From Salvia splendens (lineage: Eukaryota; Streptophyta; Magnoliopsida; Lamiales; Lamiaceae): a stretch of DNA of 64,000 nucleotides. The notes beneath the pieces are model-generated. The model saw only the letters and a list, made by a program, of their open reading frames with translations. It was not told where the DNA came from and did no database searches. The stretch is from positions 14,839,902 through 14,903,901 of the forward strand of contig NC_056035.1 in assembly GCF_004379255.2 (NCBI RefSeq), written 5' to 3'. The translations under genes and the position numbers were made by a program. Shown here piece after piece: positions 47,253 through 58,300 of this stretch. Each line of letters starts with the position of its first letter. Positions within the stretch are counted from its first letter, which is position 1.

Positions 47253-47543
47253 TGTACTCGTCCTCGGTCTTATGAAGTAAACTCTTCTTTGACCGGACTG
47301 AGTTAGTGTCCTTATTTGGCGAGTTTTATCGCTTGGATTGGACTTTCCCTGTACTCGTCCTCGGTCTTATGAAGTAAACTCTTCTTTGACCGGACTGAGT
47401 TAGTGTCCTTATTTGGCGAGTTTTATCGCTTGGATTGGACTTTCCCTGTACTCGTCCTCGGTCTAATGAAGTAAACTCTTCTTTGACCGGACTGAGTTAG
47501 TGTCCTTATTTGTCGAGTTTTATCGCTTGGATTGGACTTTCCC
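47253..47543. repeat. 97-bp tandem repeat, 3 copies
   Basis: Three near-identical 97-bp units start at 47253, 47350 and 47447 (GTACTCGTCCTCGG...GGACTTTCCC). They lie between the end of the antisense gene and the end of pol, so they may form a spacer or 3' region shared by two converging transcripts. Confidence 0.9.
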
Positions 47544-47869
47544 TAGTTAACCGAAGTGGTTTTCGGCTTATTGCAGTTCGTTTCAGACGAATTGCTTGTT
47601 TCTTAAGCTGAATTGTGGAGTCTTGTATCTTCCTTAGAAGCTTGGACTCACAATTGTCTTTAATAATTGATCTAAAAAGGGGATCAGCCTTTAAAGAACA
47701 ATATACCTCAGTAACATTTATAAGAGACAAAACGCACATAGAGAGACAAATAAAAAGGACGAAAAAGATTTTAAACTTTTAAAAAACGACAAGTATAAAG
47801 AACAATACAAACATGAAAGCATATACCCCTAGGACCGAGCTAGACACAAGACTGACCGGACCTTGTCTC

Positions 47870-50800
47870 TTACAAATAGAACTTCTTGAGGTTGGAAATA
47901 TGCCATGTTCGGGGTACTTGTTCTCCTGACATGTGGGTTAATTTATAAGACCCTTTTCCCAGGACTTCTGACACCCGATACGGACCTTCCCATGTGGGTT
48001 CAAGTTTGCCCAGCTTTTCTGCTCGGCTTACTTCATTGTTTCTCAATACGAGATCTCCCACTTGAAACTGCAGCTTTTTCACCCTTTGGTTATAATACCG
48101 GGCTACTTGCTCCTTGTACTTGGCTTCTTTTATGAAGGCCAATTCTCTTCTTTCTTCGGCAAGATCTAGTTCGGCTCTCAGCCCGTCGTCATTCAGTTCT
48201 GTTGAGAAATTAAGAGTTCGGGGGCTGGGTATGCCGATCTCAACCGGAATTACGGCTTCAGTGCCGTACACTAGACTGTACGGAGTTTCACCGTTGGAGG
48301 TTTTTGGTGTAGTTTTTTTTTTTTTTTTTTTTTTTTTTTTCTTTTTTTTGGTGTAGTTCGGTAAGACCATAGGACTTGAGGAAGATTTTCTACCCATTGT
48401 CCTTTGGCTTGTTCTAACCGAGTTTTTAATCCTTTCACCAAAATACGGTTTGTTACTTCCGTTTGTCCGTTTGCTTGTGGGTGAGAGACCGAAGTGAACC
48501 GCTGTTGAATATTCAACTCTTGGCACCAATTCTTGAATGTTTTGTCAGTAAACTGAGTCCCATTATCCGAAATGAGGATATGGGGTATGCCAAATCGGCA
48601 AACTATGTTCTTCCAGACAAAATCTAATGCCTTTGAGCTCGTTATCGTAGCTAATGGTTCAGCCTCCACCCACTTTGTGAAGTAATCCACGGCAACGATC
48701 AAGAATTTCATTTGCCGGGGAGCTTGTGGTAGTGGTCCTACTATGTCTATGCCCCATTGCATAAAAGGCCAAGGGCTTTGCATAGCACATAGATCAGTCT
48801 GCGGCGTCCTTGGGATATTTGCATGGATTTGGCATTTCGTACATTTCTTAACTAGCTGTACTGCTTCTTGTACCAAAGTTGGCCAATAATATCCCCATCT
48901 CAGAACTTTTTTAGCTAATGCTCTAGCTCCGATGTGGCTACCGCAAGATCCTTCATGAACTTCTCTAAGGATGTAATCCGTCTCTTCTGGTCCTACACAT
49001 CGCAATAACGGTTGAAGGTAGGACTTTCTATATAGGACTCCTTCATGAAGTTCATACCGAAGTGCTCGGCATGTGATTTTCCTTGCTTCTCTCTTATCCT
49101 CGGGCAGTTGTCCTTGATCTAGATACTTTAATATTGGCGTCATCCAGTTTGGTGAACTGGTTACTGAGTGTACTTCAGCTTCATCAATGCTTCTGTGCGG
49201 TAATTCCTCCACCTTTGAGCTCGGATATGAGGCCAACTTACTTAAAGTATCTGCTCGGCTATTTCCCGCTCTGGGAATGTGGATTATCCGAAAATAAGAG
49301 AAATTTCGGCTAATACTTTGCGCTTTGTCCAAGTATTTTTTCATCCTTTCACCACGGGTTTCACTTGTACCCAGCATGTGATTCACTATGACTTGTGAAT
49401 CACAATGAATTTTGAGAGATTTGACAAGTAGATGTTGCGCTAACTGAAGTCCGGCAAGAAGGGCTTCGTATTCGGCTTCGTTATTAGTGGTTGGGAATAA
49501 GAACCGAAGTGAATAAGTTACTTCGTGTCCGTCGGGAGCGATAAGTAGAATACCAGCTCCACTTCCTGTCTTGTTCGAAGCTCCATCTACGAATCCAATC
49601 CAACAGTCCGGCGGCTCTACTTCGGGTTTCTGGGGCTGTGTTAGTTCGTCATTGGTAGGATTTTTCTGTTCGGCAATAATAGGGATTGCCTGATCGAACT
49701 TTGCCTCTACAAGAAAATCTGCCAAGGCTTGTCCCTTGATGGCTTTCCGAGGTAGATATTCTATTGAATGTTCTCCCAACTCTATGGCCCACTTGGCAAT
49801 TCTGCCTAATGCTTCGGGCTTAGTCAAAACTTGCCGAAGTGGAAGATCGGTTAAGACGCATACTTTGTGAGCATAGAAATATGGCCGCAGTCTCCTTGCT
49901 GCATTTACTAATGCCAGAGCAATTTTTTCCAGAGGTTGATACCTTGTTTCGGGACCTCTTAATGCTCGGCTTGTAAAGTAGATAGGACGCTGCTTTAGGC
50001 CTTCTTCTCGCACAAGCACCGCGCTAATGGTTTGATCTGATGCTGCTAAATATAAGAATATCACTTCGGCATCTGTTGGAGCAGAGAGAGTAGGAAGTTC
50101 GGTTAAATAACTTTTGAGTTCGTCAAAAGCCTTTTTCTGTTCGGCTCCCCACTCAAACTTTGGTGCCTTCTTCAAAACATTGAAGAACGGCATTTGCTTT
50201 TCGGCTGCTTGGGAAAGGAATCTATTCAGTGCGGCTAGACATCCAGTTAGCCTTTGCACATCATGTATGGACTTCGGCATTGCCATGTTCTGAACAACTT
50301 GAACCTTTAGGGGATTTGCCTTGAGTCCTTCCTTTGAAACCCAATAACCCAGAAATTTTCCCGAATCTACCAAAAAGGTACATTTTTGGGGATTGAGTTT
50401 GAGGTTGGCTTTTTTGAGCACGTCGAGAGTGGATTTGAGATTGTTTTCGTACTCCGAAGTGCTTATGCTTTTAACAACTATGTCGTCAACATATACTTCA
50501 ACCTCTTTTCCGATCAGGTGCCGAAATAGCTTATCTACCATCCTTTGATATGTGGCTCCGGCATTCTTTAAACCAAATGGCATCTTTTTATAAGCAAAAA
50601 TACCGAAGTCAGTAATGAAAGCCGTTTTTGAAGCATCATTCTCATCCATTAAAACTTGGTGGTATCCTTTATACAAATCAAGAAAACAGAAAATTTCGAA
50701 GCCTATCAGAGCTTCATCTTTTTTATCTATGTTGGGAAGGGGGTAGCAATCTTTAGGACAGTGCTTATTTAGATCTGTAAAATCTATGCACATCCGCTAT

Positions 50801-51177
50801 CCTCCTTCTTTTTTCTTGATCATCACAGGATTGGCCACCCAAGAAGGATATTTTACTTCAAATAATACATCCGCTTTCAGTAATTGGCGGACTTCGTCAT
50901 GGATGACTTGATTTCTTTCTGCCGCAAAGAGTCTTTGCTTCTGTTTTATAGGCCGGACTGAAGGATCAATATTTAACCGATGTGTAATTACCTCGGGAGA
51001 CACTCCAGTCATGTCCAACGGAGACCACGCAAAGACATCTTTGTACTCTTTGAGGAGCTGGATGGTCTTTTCCCGGAGTAGAGGTGTTCCCGCGAAACCG
51101 ATCTTGACCGTTCTGGATGGATCATCTTCGTATAACTGAACTTTCATCGAGTTCGGCTCCGGTGTGACTTCGTTCAT
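47870..51177 (-). pseudogene. Gypsy pol (RT, two RNase H, integrase), broken
   Basis: Polyprotein region downstream of gag-protease, beginning at 51177. An in-frame TAG at 50794-50796 stands where relatives have Trp (GGWRMCIDF). RT follows, with VDDIVV (near 50485). The first RNase H contains FTSRALRGPETRYQPLEK, the second, cellular-type RNase H GFVDGASNKTGSG (near 49580) and NNEAEYEALLAGL. Integrase has an HHCC-type zinc region (SHIGARALAKK, CTKCQ) and catalytic blocks WGIDIVGPLP, ISDNGTQF and HPQANGQTE. A poly(A) insert (48301-48358) then shifts the frame, and the rest (GETPYSLVYGTEAVIP, GPYRVSEVLGKGSYKL) ends at 47870. Catalytic residues look intact; only these two breaks were seen. Confidence 0.92.
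48301..48358 (-). repeat. Poly(A) insertion with 14-bp duplication
   Basis: On the plus strand a 30-bp T run with one C (48315-48344) sits between two copies of TTTTTGGTGTAGTT (48301-48314 and 48345-48358). The 44-bp net gain shifts the integrase frame. Confidence 0.75.
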
Positions 51178-51210
51178 TTCGCCTGCCTCTGACTCCGGCT
51201 GCTGTGATTG

Positions 51211-53289
51211 CTATGCTTGATGGTGCCGATCTGATTGTTCGGCACTTTTAAGCGCAATCTGCAAACATTCTTTTGCTCTCTTTTGATCACCTCGGATGAC
51301 TGCTATCCCTCCTTTAGTGGGGATCTTGATTGTGAGGTGATAAGTAGAGCAAATGGCCCGAACTGTGTTGAGCCAGTCTCTTCCCAGTATAATGTTATAC
51401 GGGGATCGAGCTTTTACCACAAAAAACTCGATCACCGTACTGGAGCTAGTAGGCGCTCTTCCTACCGTAATCGGAAGGCTGATAATACCTTCAGGGCGGG
51501 TGTCCTCCTGGGCGAAACTTTTCAGAGGAATTGGGGCCGGACTGAGCCGAGCTGGATCCACTTCCAGCTTATCAAAACATTCTTTAAAAAGAATGCTAAC
51601 CGACGCTCCTGTATCCACAAACACTCTGTGGATCAGTTTGTTTGCCACTCCAGCTTGAATGACAATAGCGTCTTGATGAGGAGAAATGGCCGGGACGGGA
51701 TCTGCATCTGAAAATGTAATTACTTCATCCTTCTTCAGCCTTTTATGTGTTGGCTCCCCTCGATTGAAGCCTCTGCGTTCTGATTTTAGAGACGATTTAG
51801 TCTTCCCGGCTGGGAGAGCGTCAATAGTCTGGATCACTCCATCATATTGCGGCTCGTCATCGTCTTCGGGATCCTGTTGCCTTTTAGGATCCTGAGGAGC
51901 GCAGTTCGCACTTCTCTGTTTCTTATTCTTTTTCGGCGGCTTGCTTTGGTATTTTTTTAACGTCCCTGCTTTCACAAGAACATCAATACCTGCTGCCAAA
52001 TTTCGGCACTCCTCGGTATCGTGACCGTGGTCTTGATGGAAGGAGCAATATTTATCCTGACTTCGGCGCGTGGCCGATTTCGTCATCTGCTTTGGTTTTT
52101 CGAACATATCAGAATGCAGTTCGAAAATTTCCGCTCTCGACTTGTTCAATGGTACGAACTGAGCGGGTGGTTTCTCAGGATTGAGACGTGGTCCCAATCT
52201 GTCTTGTACCGGTGCCCTTTGAATTCTTTCAAAAGGAGTTCGGCGAGGATGTCCCTGATCGCTATGATCGGGCTTCCTCTTGTCTCCTATGGAAGAGCTG
52301 TCTAAAGACCGTTTTCGACGGTCTGCCTCATCAGCACGAGAAAACTGGTCCGCAATGTCCCACATCTCTTGAGCTGTTTGCGGACTGCATTCAACGAGCT
52401 TTCTGTAGAGAGCTCCTGGCAGAATTCCATTTTGGAATGCCGAAATGACAAGTAGATCATTGAGATCATCTACTTGTAGGCATTCCTTGTGGAATCTTGT
52501 CATGAAGTCGCTAATCTTTTCATCGCGACCTTGACGTATAGAAAGCAGCTGAGCCGAAGTGATTCGGGCTTCCGCTTTCTGGAAGAACCTCCTATGAAAA
52601 GCATCCATTAGATCTCTGTAAGATCTAATGCTGCCTTGAGGGAGGCTATCAAACCACCTTCTTGCGTTCCCGATGAGCAGCTCGGGAAACAGCTTACACA
52701 TATGAACCTCATTGAGACCTTGGTTCGCCATATTATACTGATAGCGTCCCAGGAAATCATGAGGATCCACTAACCCGTCGTAAGTCACTGACGGAGTTCG
52801 GTAATTCTGTGGCAACGGAGTTCTGGTGATATCATCCGAAAATGGAGTCTTCAGCGCTCCATACATAGCGAATCCGACATCTCTACGGTATGGTGGAGAT
52901 GGAGTTCTCCTGTGATTTCGGTAACAAGGAGGAGAAGGAACATATCGGTGGTGAGGATTCTTTCTCCTGGAAGATACGACACTACTGCGGTAGTGACTTT
53001 CATGTCTGGAGGGGGAGGGAGAATCCGCCGTTTTCTTCTCCGGCTTCTGGCTCTTTTGCAGGAATGTTAAGAACTCATCCTGCTTCTCAGCCAAGAACAA
53101 CTTGACAGCCTCATTCAAAGCGAGCTGCTGGGGAGGCTCGATGCGATGACTTTTTGAGTGGTTTGTTCTTTCACCGTGAGAACTGGAGGCAGATTTCTCC
53201 CGAGGCTGTTTTCCAGACCTACGGGCTGGACTAGCTTCCTCACGTTCATCACGGACGGAAGTATGGGTATTATGTGATCTGGTACGCAT
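51211..53289 (-). CDS. Gypsy gag-protease
   Basis: Structural and protease polyprotein of the Tat-like element, 692 residues from the ATG at 53289. An N-terminal basic/serine-rich region precedes the retrotransposon gag domain (FLGRYQYNMANQGLNE, RRWFDSLPQGSI). A zinc-finger-like segment CSFHQDHGHDTEEC lies near 51990. The aspartic protease motif VDTGASVSILF (near 51615) and ILGRDWLN (near 51400) follow. The frame ends at TAG (51211-51213); the pol frame continues in phase immediately after it with QSQQPESE. The stop may be a natural gag-pol boundary or a mutation; Tat elements often have one long frame, which favours mutation. Confidence 0.9.
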   Translation of the reverse strand: MRTRSHNTHTSVRDEREEASPARRSGKQPREKSASSSHGERTNHSKSHRIEPPQQLALNEAVKLFLAEKQDEFLTFLQKSQKPEKKTADSPSPSRHESHYRSSVVSSRRKNPHHRYVPSPPCYRNHRRTPSPPYRRDVGFAMYGALKTPFSDDITRTPLPQNYRTPSVTYDGLVDPHDFLGRYQYNMANQGLNEVHMCKLFPELLIGNARRWFDSLPQGSIRSYRDLMDAFHRRFFQKAEARITSAQLLSIRQGRDEKISDFMTRFHKECLQVDDLNDLLVISAFQNGILPGALYRKLVECSPQTAQEMWDIADQFSRADEADRRKRSLDSSSIGDKRKPDHSDQGHPRRTPFERIQRAPVQDRLGPRLNPEKPPAQFVPLNKSRAEIFELHSDMFEKPKQMTKSATRRSQDKYCSFHQDHGHDTEECRNLAAGIDVLVKAGTLKKYQSKPPKKNKKQRSANCAPQDPKRQQDPEDDDEPQYDGVIQTIDALPAGKTKSSLKSERRGFNRGEPTHKRLKKDEVITFSDADPVPAISPHQDAIVIQAGVANKLIHRVFVDTGASVSILFKECFDKLEVDPARLSPAPIPLKSFAQEDTRPEGIISLPITVGRAPTSSSTVIEFFVVKARSPYNIILGRDWLNTVRAICSTYHLTIKIPTKGGIAVIRGDQKRAKECLQIALKSAEQSDRHHQA

Positions 53290-53362
53290 TTTTTGGTGGA
53301 AGAGGATCAAAAACTCGCTTTTATCACAGTTTTGGTTCTCTTTTTCCCACAGACGGCGCCAG

Positions 53363-53963
53363 TGATGATGTGGCGAATTTTTGATGGGAATAAATGCAAG
53401 TAATAAACGATCACAACACGGAAAATTACGTGGTTCGATTTACTGAGGTAAATCTACGTCCACGGGAAGAAGAGAGGGCAAATTTGTATTGCTTGGTCTC
53501 GCTTACAGATTACAATACTGATTTGCTATAAGATTCAGGATCTAGAGAGCTTAACCTTCGTCTATCTGATCTAAGTTCTATTTATACATTCGAACTAAGA
53601 TCGTGGTTTGCAGGTTGATAACTGCTTAATACCACTAAATAGATCGTGGGTGTAATGGAGGTCGTGGAGATCCTGCATGGGTCCACTATCTCCTCGTTCG
53701 GTCGAATACTGAGACCGAACTGCTGAACTTTGCCGATCAGCTTCTGCCGATCTGAGAGTTGAGCTCGATTGGTCGGCTTTTACCGAGCTATAGGCTGTGA
53801 CCGAACTCTTTGGTTGTGCCGAACTGATACTACCGAGCTATAGGCTGTGACCGAACTCTTTGGTTGTGCCGAACTGATACTCTTTCTTGGGTTTTGGGCT
53901 GATGGGCCGTCACTGCTATCGGGCTCGCAATTATTGTTTAGTTGTTTAGTTCGTATCCCATCA
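53363..53963 (-). repeat. Gypsy 5' LTR
   Basis: 601 bp, matching 43218-43818 with about one base difference by eye (CACGG against CATGG near its start). Confidence 0.94.
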
Positions 53964-54460
53964 TCCATGTACTTGATTGCCACGATGGCGGACACTTCCC
54001 GCATGACGCCTCCACAATACCAAGCCCATCTTGCCGGAATTGAGTATATGGCAAGACAAATTGGTATTCCGCCTCCAGGTAGCTTGAGTGCTTCGCCACC
54101 GCCTTCGGGAGATGATTCGCCGACGGAGTGGTTTTTTTAATTTCTATAAAATTATATTTTTTTATTTATTTTGCCACAAATTTAATTATATATTTTTTTA
54201 GGATTTTAAGTTGTATTTTTATTTTATTTAATGAAGTGTGTTTTTTATTAATTGAATTTGTTGGAAAAAAATAAAAAATGAAATTGAATGAATAGTAAGT
54301 TAAAAGATGATTAAGAGACGGATAAGAGATGAAGGGTTGCAGGTTCTGTCTCTTAGTTAGAGATGGAGTGAAAAGTACAGTGGGCCCATGAATAGTTAAG
54401 GGATAAGACGGTTAAGAGACGGTAAAGAGATGAGATGGTTAAGAGACGGATAAGAGACAG

Positions 54461-55122
54461 CAGTGGCGGATCCAGGGGGCAGGTGGGGGCGGTCACCCCT
54501 ACCCGACCGTCCGGAGAGCCTAAATTTTTCATTGAATCAAGCCGAAAATAGCATATCCGCCCCCTCCGTAGAGTGTAGAAATATTTTTGTTTTCAATAAA
54601 TGTTACATCAAATGTAGTAGTTCAATGGTTTAGTTGTTGGATTTTTAACTAAAATGTCTAGGGTTCAATCCTCAGCAAAAACTTTTTTTTTTCATTTTTT
54701 ATTTTATCCATTCATATTTCTTCTTATTATCAAAATAATACCTTTAAATACTTTATGTAATCTAAACTTTTACTAAGTTGCATATATTATGTTGTTATAT
54801 TTATTTTTTAGTTAAAATCATTTTTAATCTTGTGTTAAAGTCTTTTTTATCCTATAGTACTTATAATTTGATCCATGCATCTTAATTATTCTCTATGTAA
54901 CAAAATAAACATTTTAAATATTTTTGAAATATAAATATTTTAAAATGAATAATACATATTTGCAAGCTGAAGCATGTTTATATTTTATTAATGAAGCTAG
55001 TGCTACTTAAATATTAATATAATATTTATTTATTTTATTATTAAAAATAATATTAAATTAAATATTTAATATTTAAATATAAGTTTCGCCCCCGCCATTT
55101 TCGGGTCCCGGATCCGCCACTG
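54461..55122. mobile_element. hAT-type MITE
   Basis: 662 bp with ends CAGTGGCGGATCC and GGATCCGCCACTG and a perfect 8-bp duplication AGAGACAG (54453-54460, 55123-55130). It is inserted in the 3' region of the SANT-type Harbinger element. The interior is AT-rich and non-coding. Confidence 0.92.
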
Positions 55123-55366
55123 AGAGACAGTTGCGAATTTCCATAAGAGTCGAATTTATTACCAACCTTATCACCAAAAAGAAGAAACTATTACCAACCT
55201 AATCCATCGTCAAAATTCGACCGTGCGATCAAACCCCAATTGGAAAGGGAGAGATCAGAAATTTCGAACAAAAAACAAATGGAGTAATCAATCATCACTG
55301 ACACCCAACCCAAAATATACAAAAAAAAACCCACCAGAAACTCGAAATTCTCCTCCAACCGCGACG

Positions 55367-58300
55367 ATGTCGTCAAACAACGACACCCCGTCTTCCCCCA
55401 CAGCCGACACTACACCGTTGCTCGACGAACAGAGCCCCAGCAATCTCTCCCGCTTCCTCGGCCGCACGCCCAGCATCCGCGGCGCCGCCCGCTTCCTCCG
55501 CCGCGGCCGATCGATGCGGGAGCCCTCCGTCCGCGTCCGCGAAGCTGCGGCGGAGCAAATCGAGGAGCGCCAGAGCGATTGGGCCTACTCCAAGCCCATA
55601 GTCGTATTGGACCTCGTCTGGAACCTCGCCTTCGTCATCGTCTCGATTTCCGTCCTGATCATGAGCCGCGGTGAAAACCCCTCGATGCCGCTGCGGCTCT
55701 GGATTGTCGGCTACGCGCTGCAGTGCGTCCTTCATATGATCTGCGTCTGCGCCGAGTACAGGAAGAGGTATTCCCAGCGCAATTCTGAGGGTAGTGAGAG
55801 AACGTACAGCCGGAACTACTCGAATTCGAGCTCCGGAAGTGATGACGTGGAATCCGGCGGTTATGCTTCCGAGCGCCAGCAGAGTGATGATGAAACTAGG
55901 TAAACTTCAAGTTTCCCGATTTCAATTTCTGGTTTTTTAGGATTTCTTTGGGAGTGATTTTCAGCTGACTATTTCTGCCCCTAGTTTGTTTTTTCTCGGT
56001 TGCTAGCATAAATGCTAATATTGCAGCTGATAGGTTATAGTCAGATTTAAACACTATTGCTTTAATGCTTGATTTAATTAAAAGTGAAACTGATCAACTG
56101 ATTCTTATTGCATTTATTTGTCTAAGAGAAATGGAAAGAAGCTATTTTCTCGTCTTTCAAAGCTGGCTATACAGAGGAAGATTATGGAATTGAAAACTGC
56201 TTTATTGCTGTTTTCCCCACGTAAACCCTGATGCTCGATCCAACTAACAACTTCTGTTGGTGGTTTTAGAGTCACTGGAAATTCATGGGGCTGGCATTTG
56301 AGTTCTTTATGCTACATGATATTATCGTCTGGTAGAACTGGTTTTGTTTGCTTTGAAAAGGTGATAGTTGTAATCTTTTTTTTTCAAGTTGGATGAAAAA
56401 AAACTAATCTTTGTTTGTTTTTTTTTCAATACCCAACTTGCTTTAAGGTGCTCCCCTGATAGTCACTGTTAATACTTGTATTTTTTTTTAATATTCTTCT
56501 GATTATAGATTCTTTGAATTGTTGATGATGGACTTGCATATTTGACACTGTAATTTTTTTTGTTATCTATATTACCAACTTACAATCACATTTTATCTCA
56601 TTTCTTATGTTTAACGCTTTTTCATCACTGTATAATTTTGGTTCTCCATGCTTTGACTCCTAAGCATGTCGCCCGTGTGCATAGAGGAGAAAATGGAATC
56701 TGTAGGTCATGTTTAGAGATAAGAATTTGATAATGGTGATATATTGCTTTCTTTTTGGCAGTGTTACTAAGCACCTGGAGTCTGCAAATACAATGTTCTC
56801 ATTCATTTGGTGGATAATTGGGTTCTATTGGGTATCTTCTGGTGGCCCGGATTTGACTGCTGAATCGCCACAGCTTTACTGGTGTGGACAAGTTAATTTT
56901 TGTTGATGCTGCTAGGATCATGGCATGCTTTTTTAGTTCTTTTTATGTATTATCAATGATGTATTTTGCAGGCTTTCCATTGCATTCTTGGCATTCGATG
57001 TTTTCTTCGTTGTGGTTTGTGTTGCTGTGGCATGTGTAATTGGAATTGCTGTTTGCTGTTGTCTACCATGTATCATTGCAATCTTATATGCAGTTGCAGA
57101 TCAGGTAAATTTAACATAGAATCTGGGGCTCACGCTTGCCTATGGTGATTGCTAGTTATTTGTTTCAACTTTCAATGATGACCTTTATAAAACAATAAAG
57201 GTGTGTTTGGGAACATGGAATTGGTGCTATGGAATTTGAATTGGAGGCTCCAATTCCAATTCCATTATTTGGTATCACAAAAATGTATAGAATTGGAATT
57301 GAATTATAATTCCAAATTTTACAACTCTATGATTTGAATTCCATATCAAAAGTAGAAAATTGGAATTACAAATAGTCATAAAATTAGATAGCATCACTAC
57401 CCACTACACACACTTCACACGTTTCACACACTACACACACTTCACACGTTTCACACACTACACACACTTCACACGTTTCACACACTACACACACTACAAA
57501 AATTTCACATACTACACACACTACAAAAATTTCACATATTTCACACACTATACACACTAAACAAATTTCACACACTTCACATTATACACACACTACACAA
57601 AATACACACGCTACATACACTATACACCAACTACACACATTACACACAAAATACACACCCAACACAAATTTTACACAAAATAAACACATTACGCACACTA
57701 TACCTAAAATACACACATTATTCACATACCAAAATTTTAAATTTTGTTCAGTTTAATCTTTTAGAAAATTTCAATTTTTTTATTCAGATCGGAAAAAAAA
57801 TAAATCTAAAACTAAAAAAAATTTAAAAATCGGATGCTTGAAATGTGTAAAATATGTGTAAATTGTGAAAGTGTGAAATTTGTGTAGTTTGTGTAATGTG
57901 TGAAATGTGTGTAGTGCATGAAATGTGTGAAATTTGTGTAGTGTGTGAAGTGTGTGAAATGTGTGTTTTGTGTGTGAAATGTGTGAAATTTGTATAGTGG
58001 GTGAAATATGTGTAGTGTGGAAAATGTGTGAAATTTGTATAGTGTGTGAAATGTGTGTAGTGTGTCTAGTGTGTGAAATGTGTGCGGTGTGTGTGAAGTG
58101 TGTATAGTATGTGTATTTTGTGTGAAGTGTGTGTGAGTGTGTATTTTGTGTATAGTGTGTGTACAGTGTGTGTGCGCACAAATTATTCAAATTCAATTTT
58201 ATATTAATTACTTCACTTTACCAAATATAGGATTTGGAATTGAATTAGTATTCAATTTCTTCCAATTCAATTCCATAAAATTCTAATTCTAATTCAAATT

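Larger units (their letters stand above)
43218..53963 (-). mobile_element. Ty3/Gypsy (Tat-like) retrotransposon, 10.7 kb
   Basis: Two 601-bp LTRs (43218-43818, 53363-53963) differ at about one base by eye. The target duplication TCCAT lies at 43213-43217 and 53964-53968. The element reads on the minus strand. A primer-binding-type sequence CTGGCGCCGTCTGTGGGAA lies inside the 53363 LTR, and a G-rich polypurine tract inside the 43818 LTR (43819-43835). Gag-protease-RT-RNase H-integrase order is Ty3/Gypsy. A second, cellular-type RNase H between the RT-linked RNase H and integrase, and an extra antisense gene before the 3' LTR, are hallmarks of the Tat lineage. Confidence 0.94.
43060..54140 (+). 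pseudogene. SANT gene remnant split by Gypsy element
   Basis: Two exposed pieces match the C-terminal half of the SANT protein at 20196-21253. One is at about 43060-43217 (SQEVEGT, then KAARGRKGRGG). The other is at about 53964-54140 (MADTSRMTPPQYQAHLAG, IPPPGSLSASPPPSGDDSPTEW). The Gypsy insertion and its TCCAT duplication separate them. The SANT domain itself is deleted. Confidence 0.8.
42899..55142 (+). mobile_element. Harbinger element (SANT type) hosting nested elements
   Basis: The left end, GACCACCCGCAATGC after TTA (42896-42898), is followed by CGTCTCG-rich sequence. At about 43058 it jumps straight to the second half of the SANT gene, an internal deletion. The gene and its AAGAGACGG-rich 3' region continue at 53964-54460 and 55131-55142 on the far side of a Gypsy element and a hAT MITE. 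The right end is degraded (GTTGCGAATTTCC), so 55142 is approximate. Confidence 0.7.

Noticed and set aside
54600..54690. tRNA-like A/B boxes (TAGTTCAATGG, GGTTCAATCC) suggesting a SINE
   Set aside because: They lie inside the hAT MITE with no separate duplication or tail; too weak to call.
57360..57720. Tandem CACAC/TTCACAC array as a CRISPR or minisatellite gene
   Set aside because: Plant nuclear intron microsatellite without spacers; the encoded Tyr-Thr-His repeats are a by-product.
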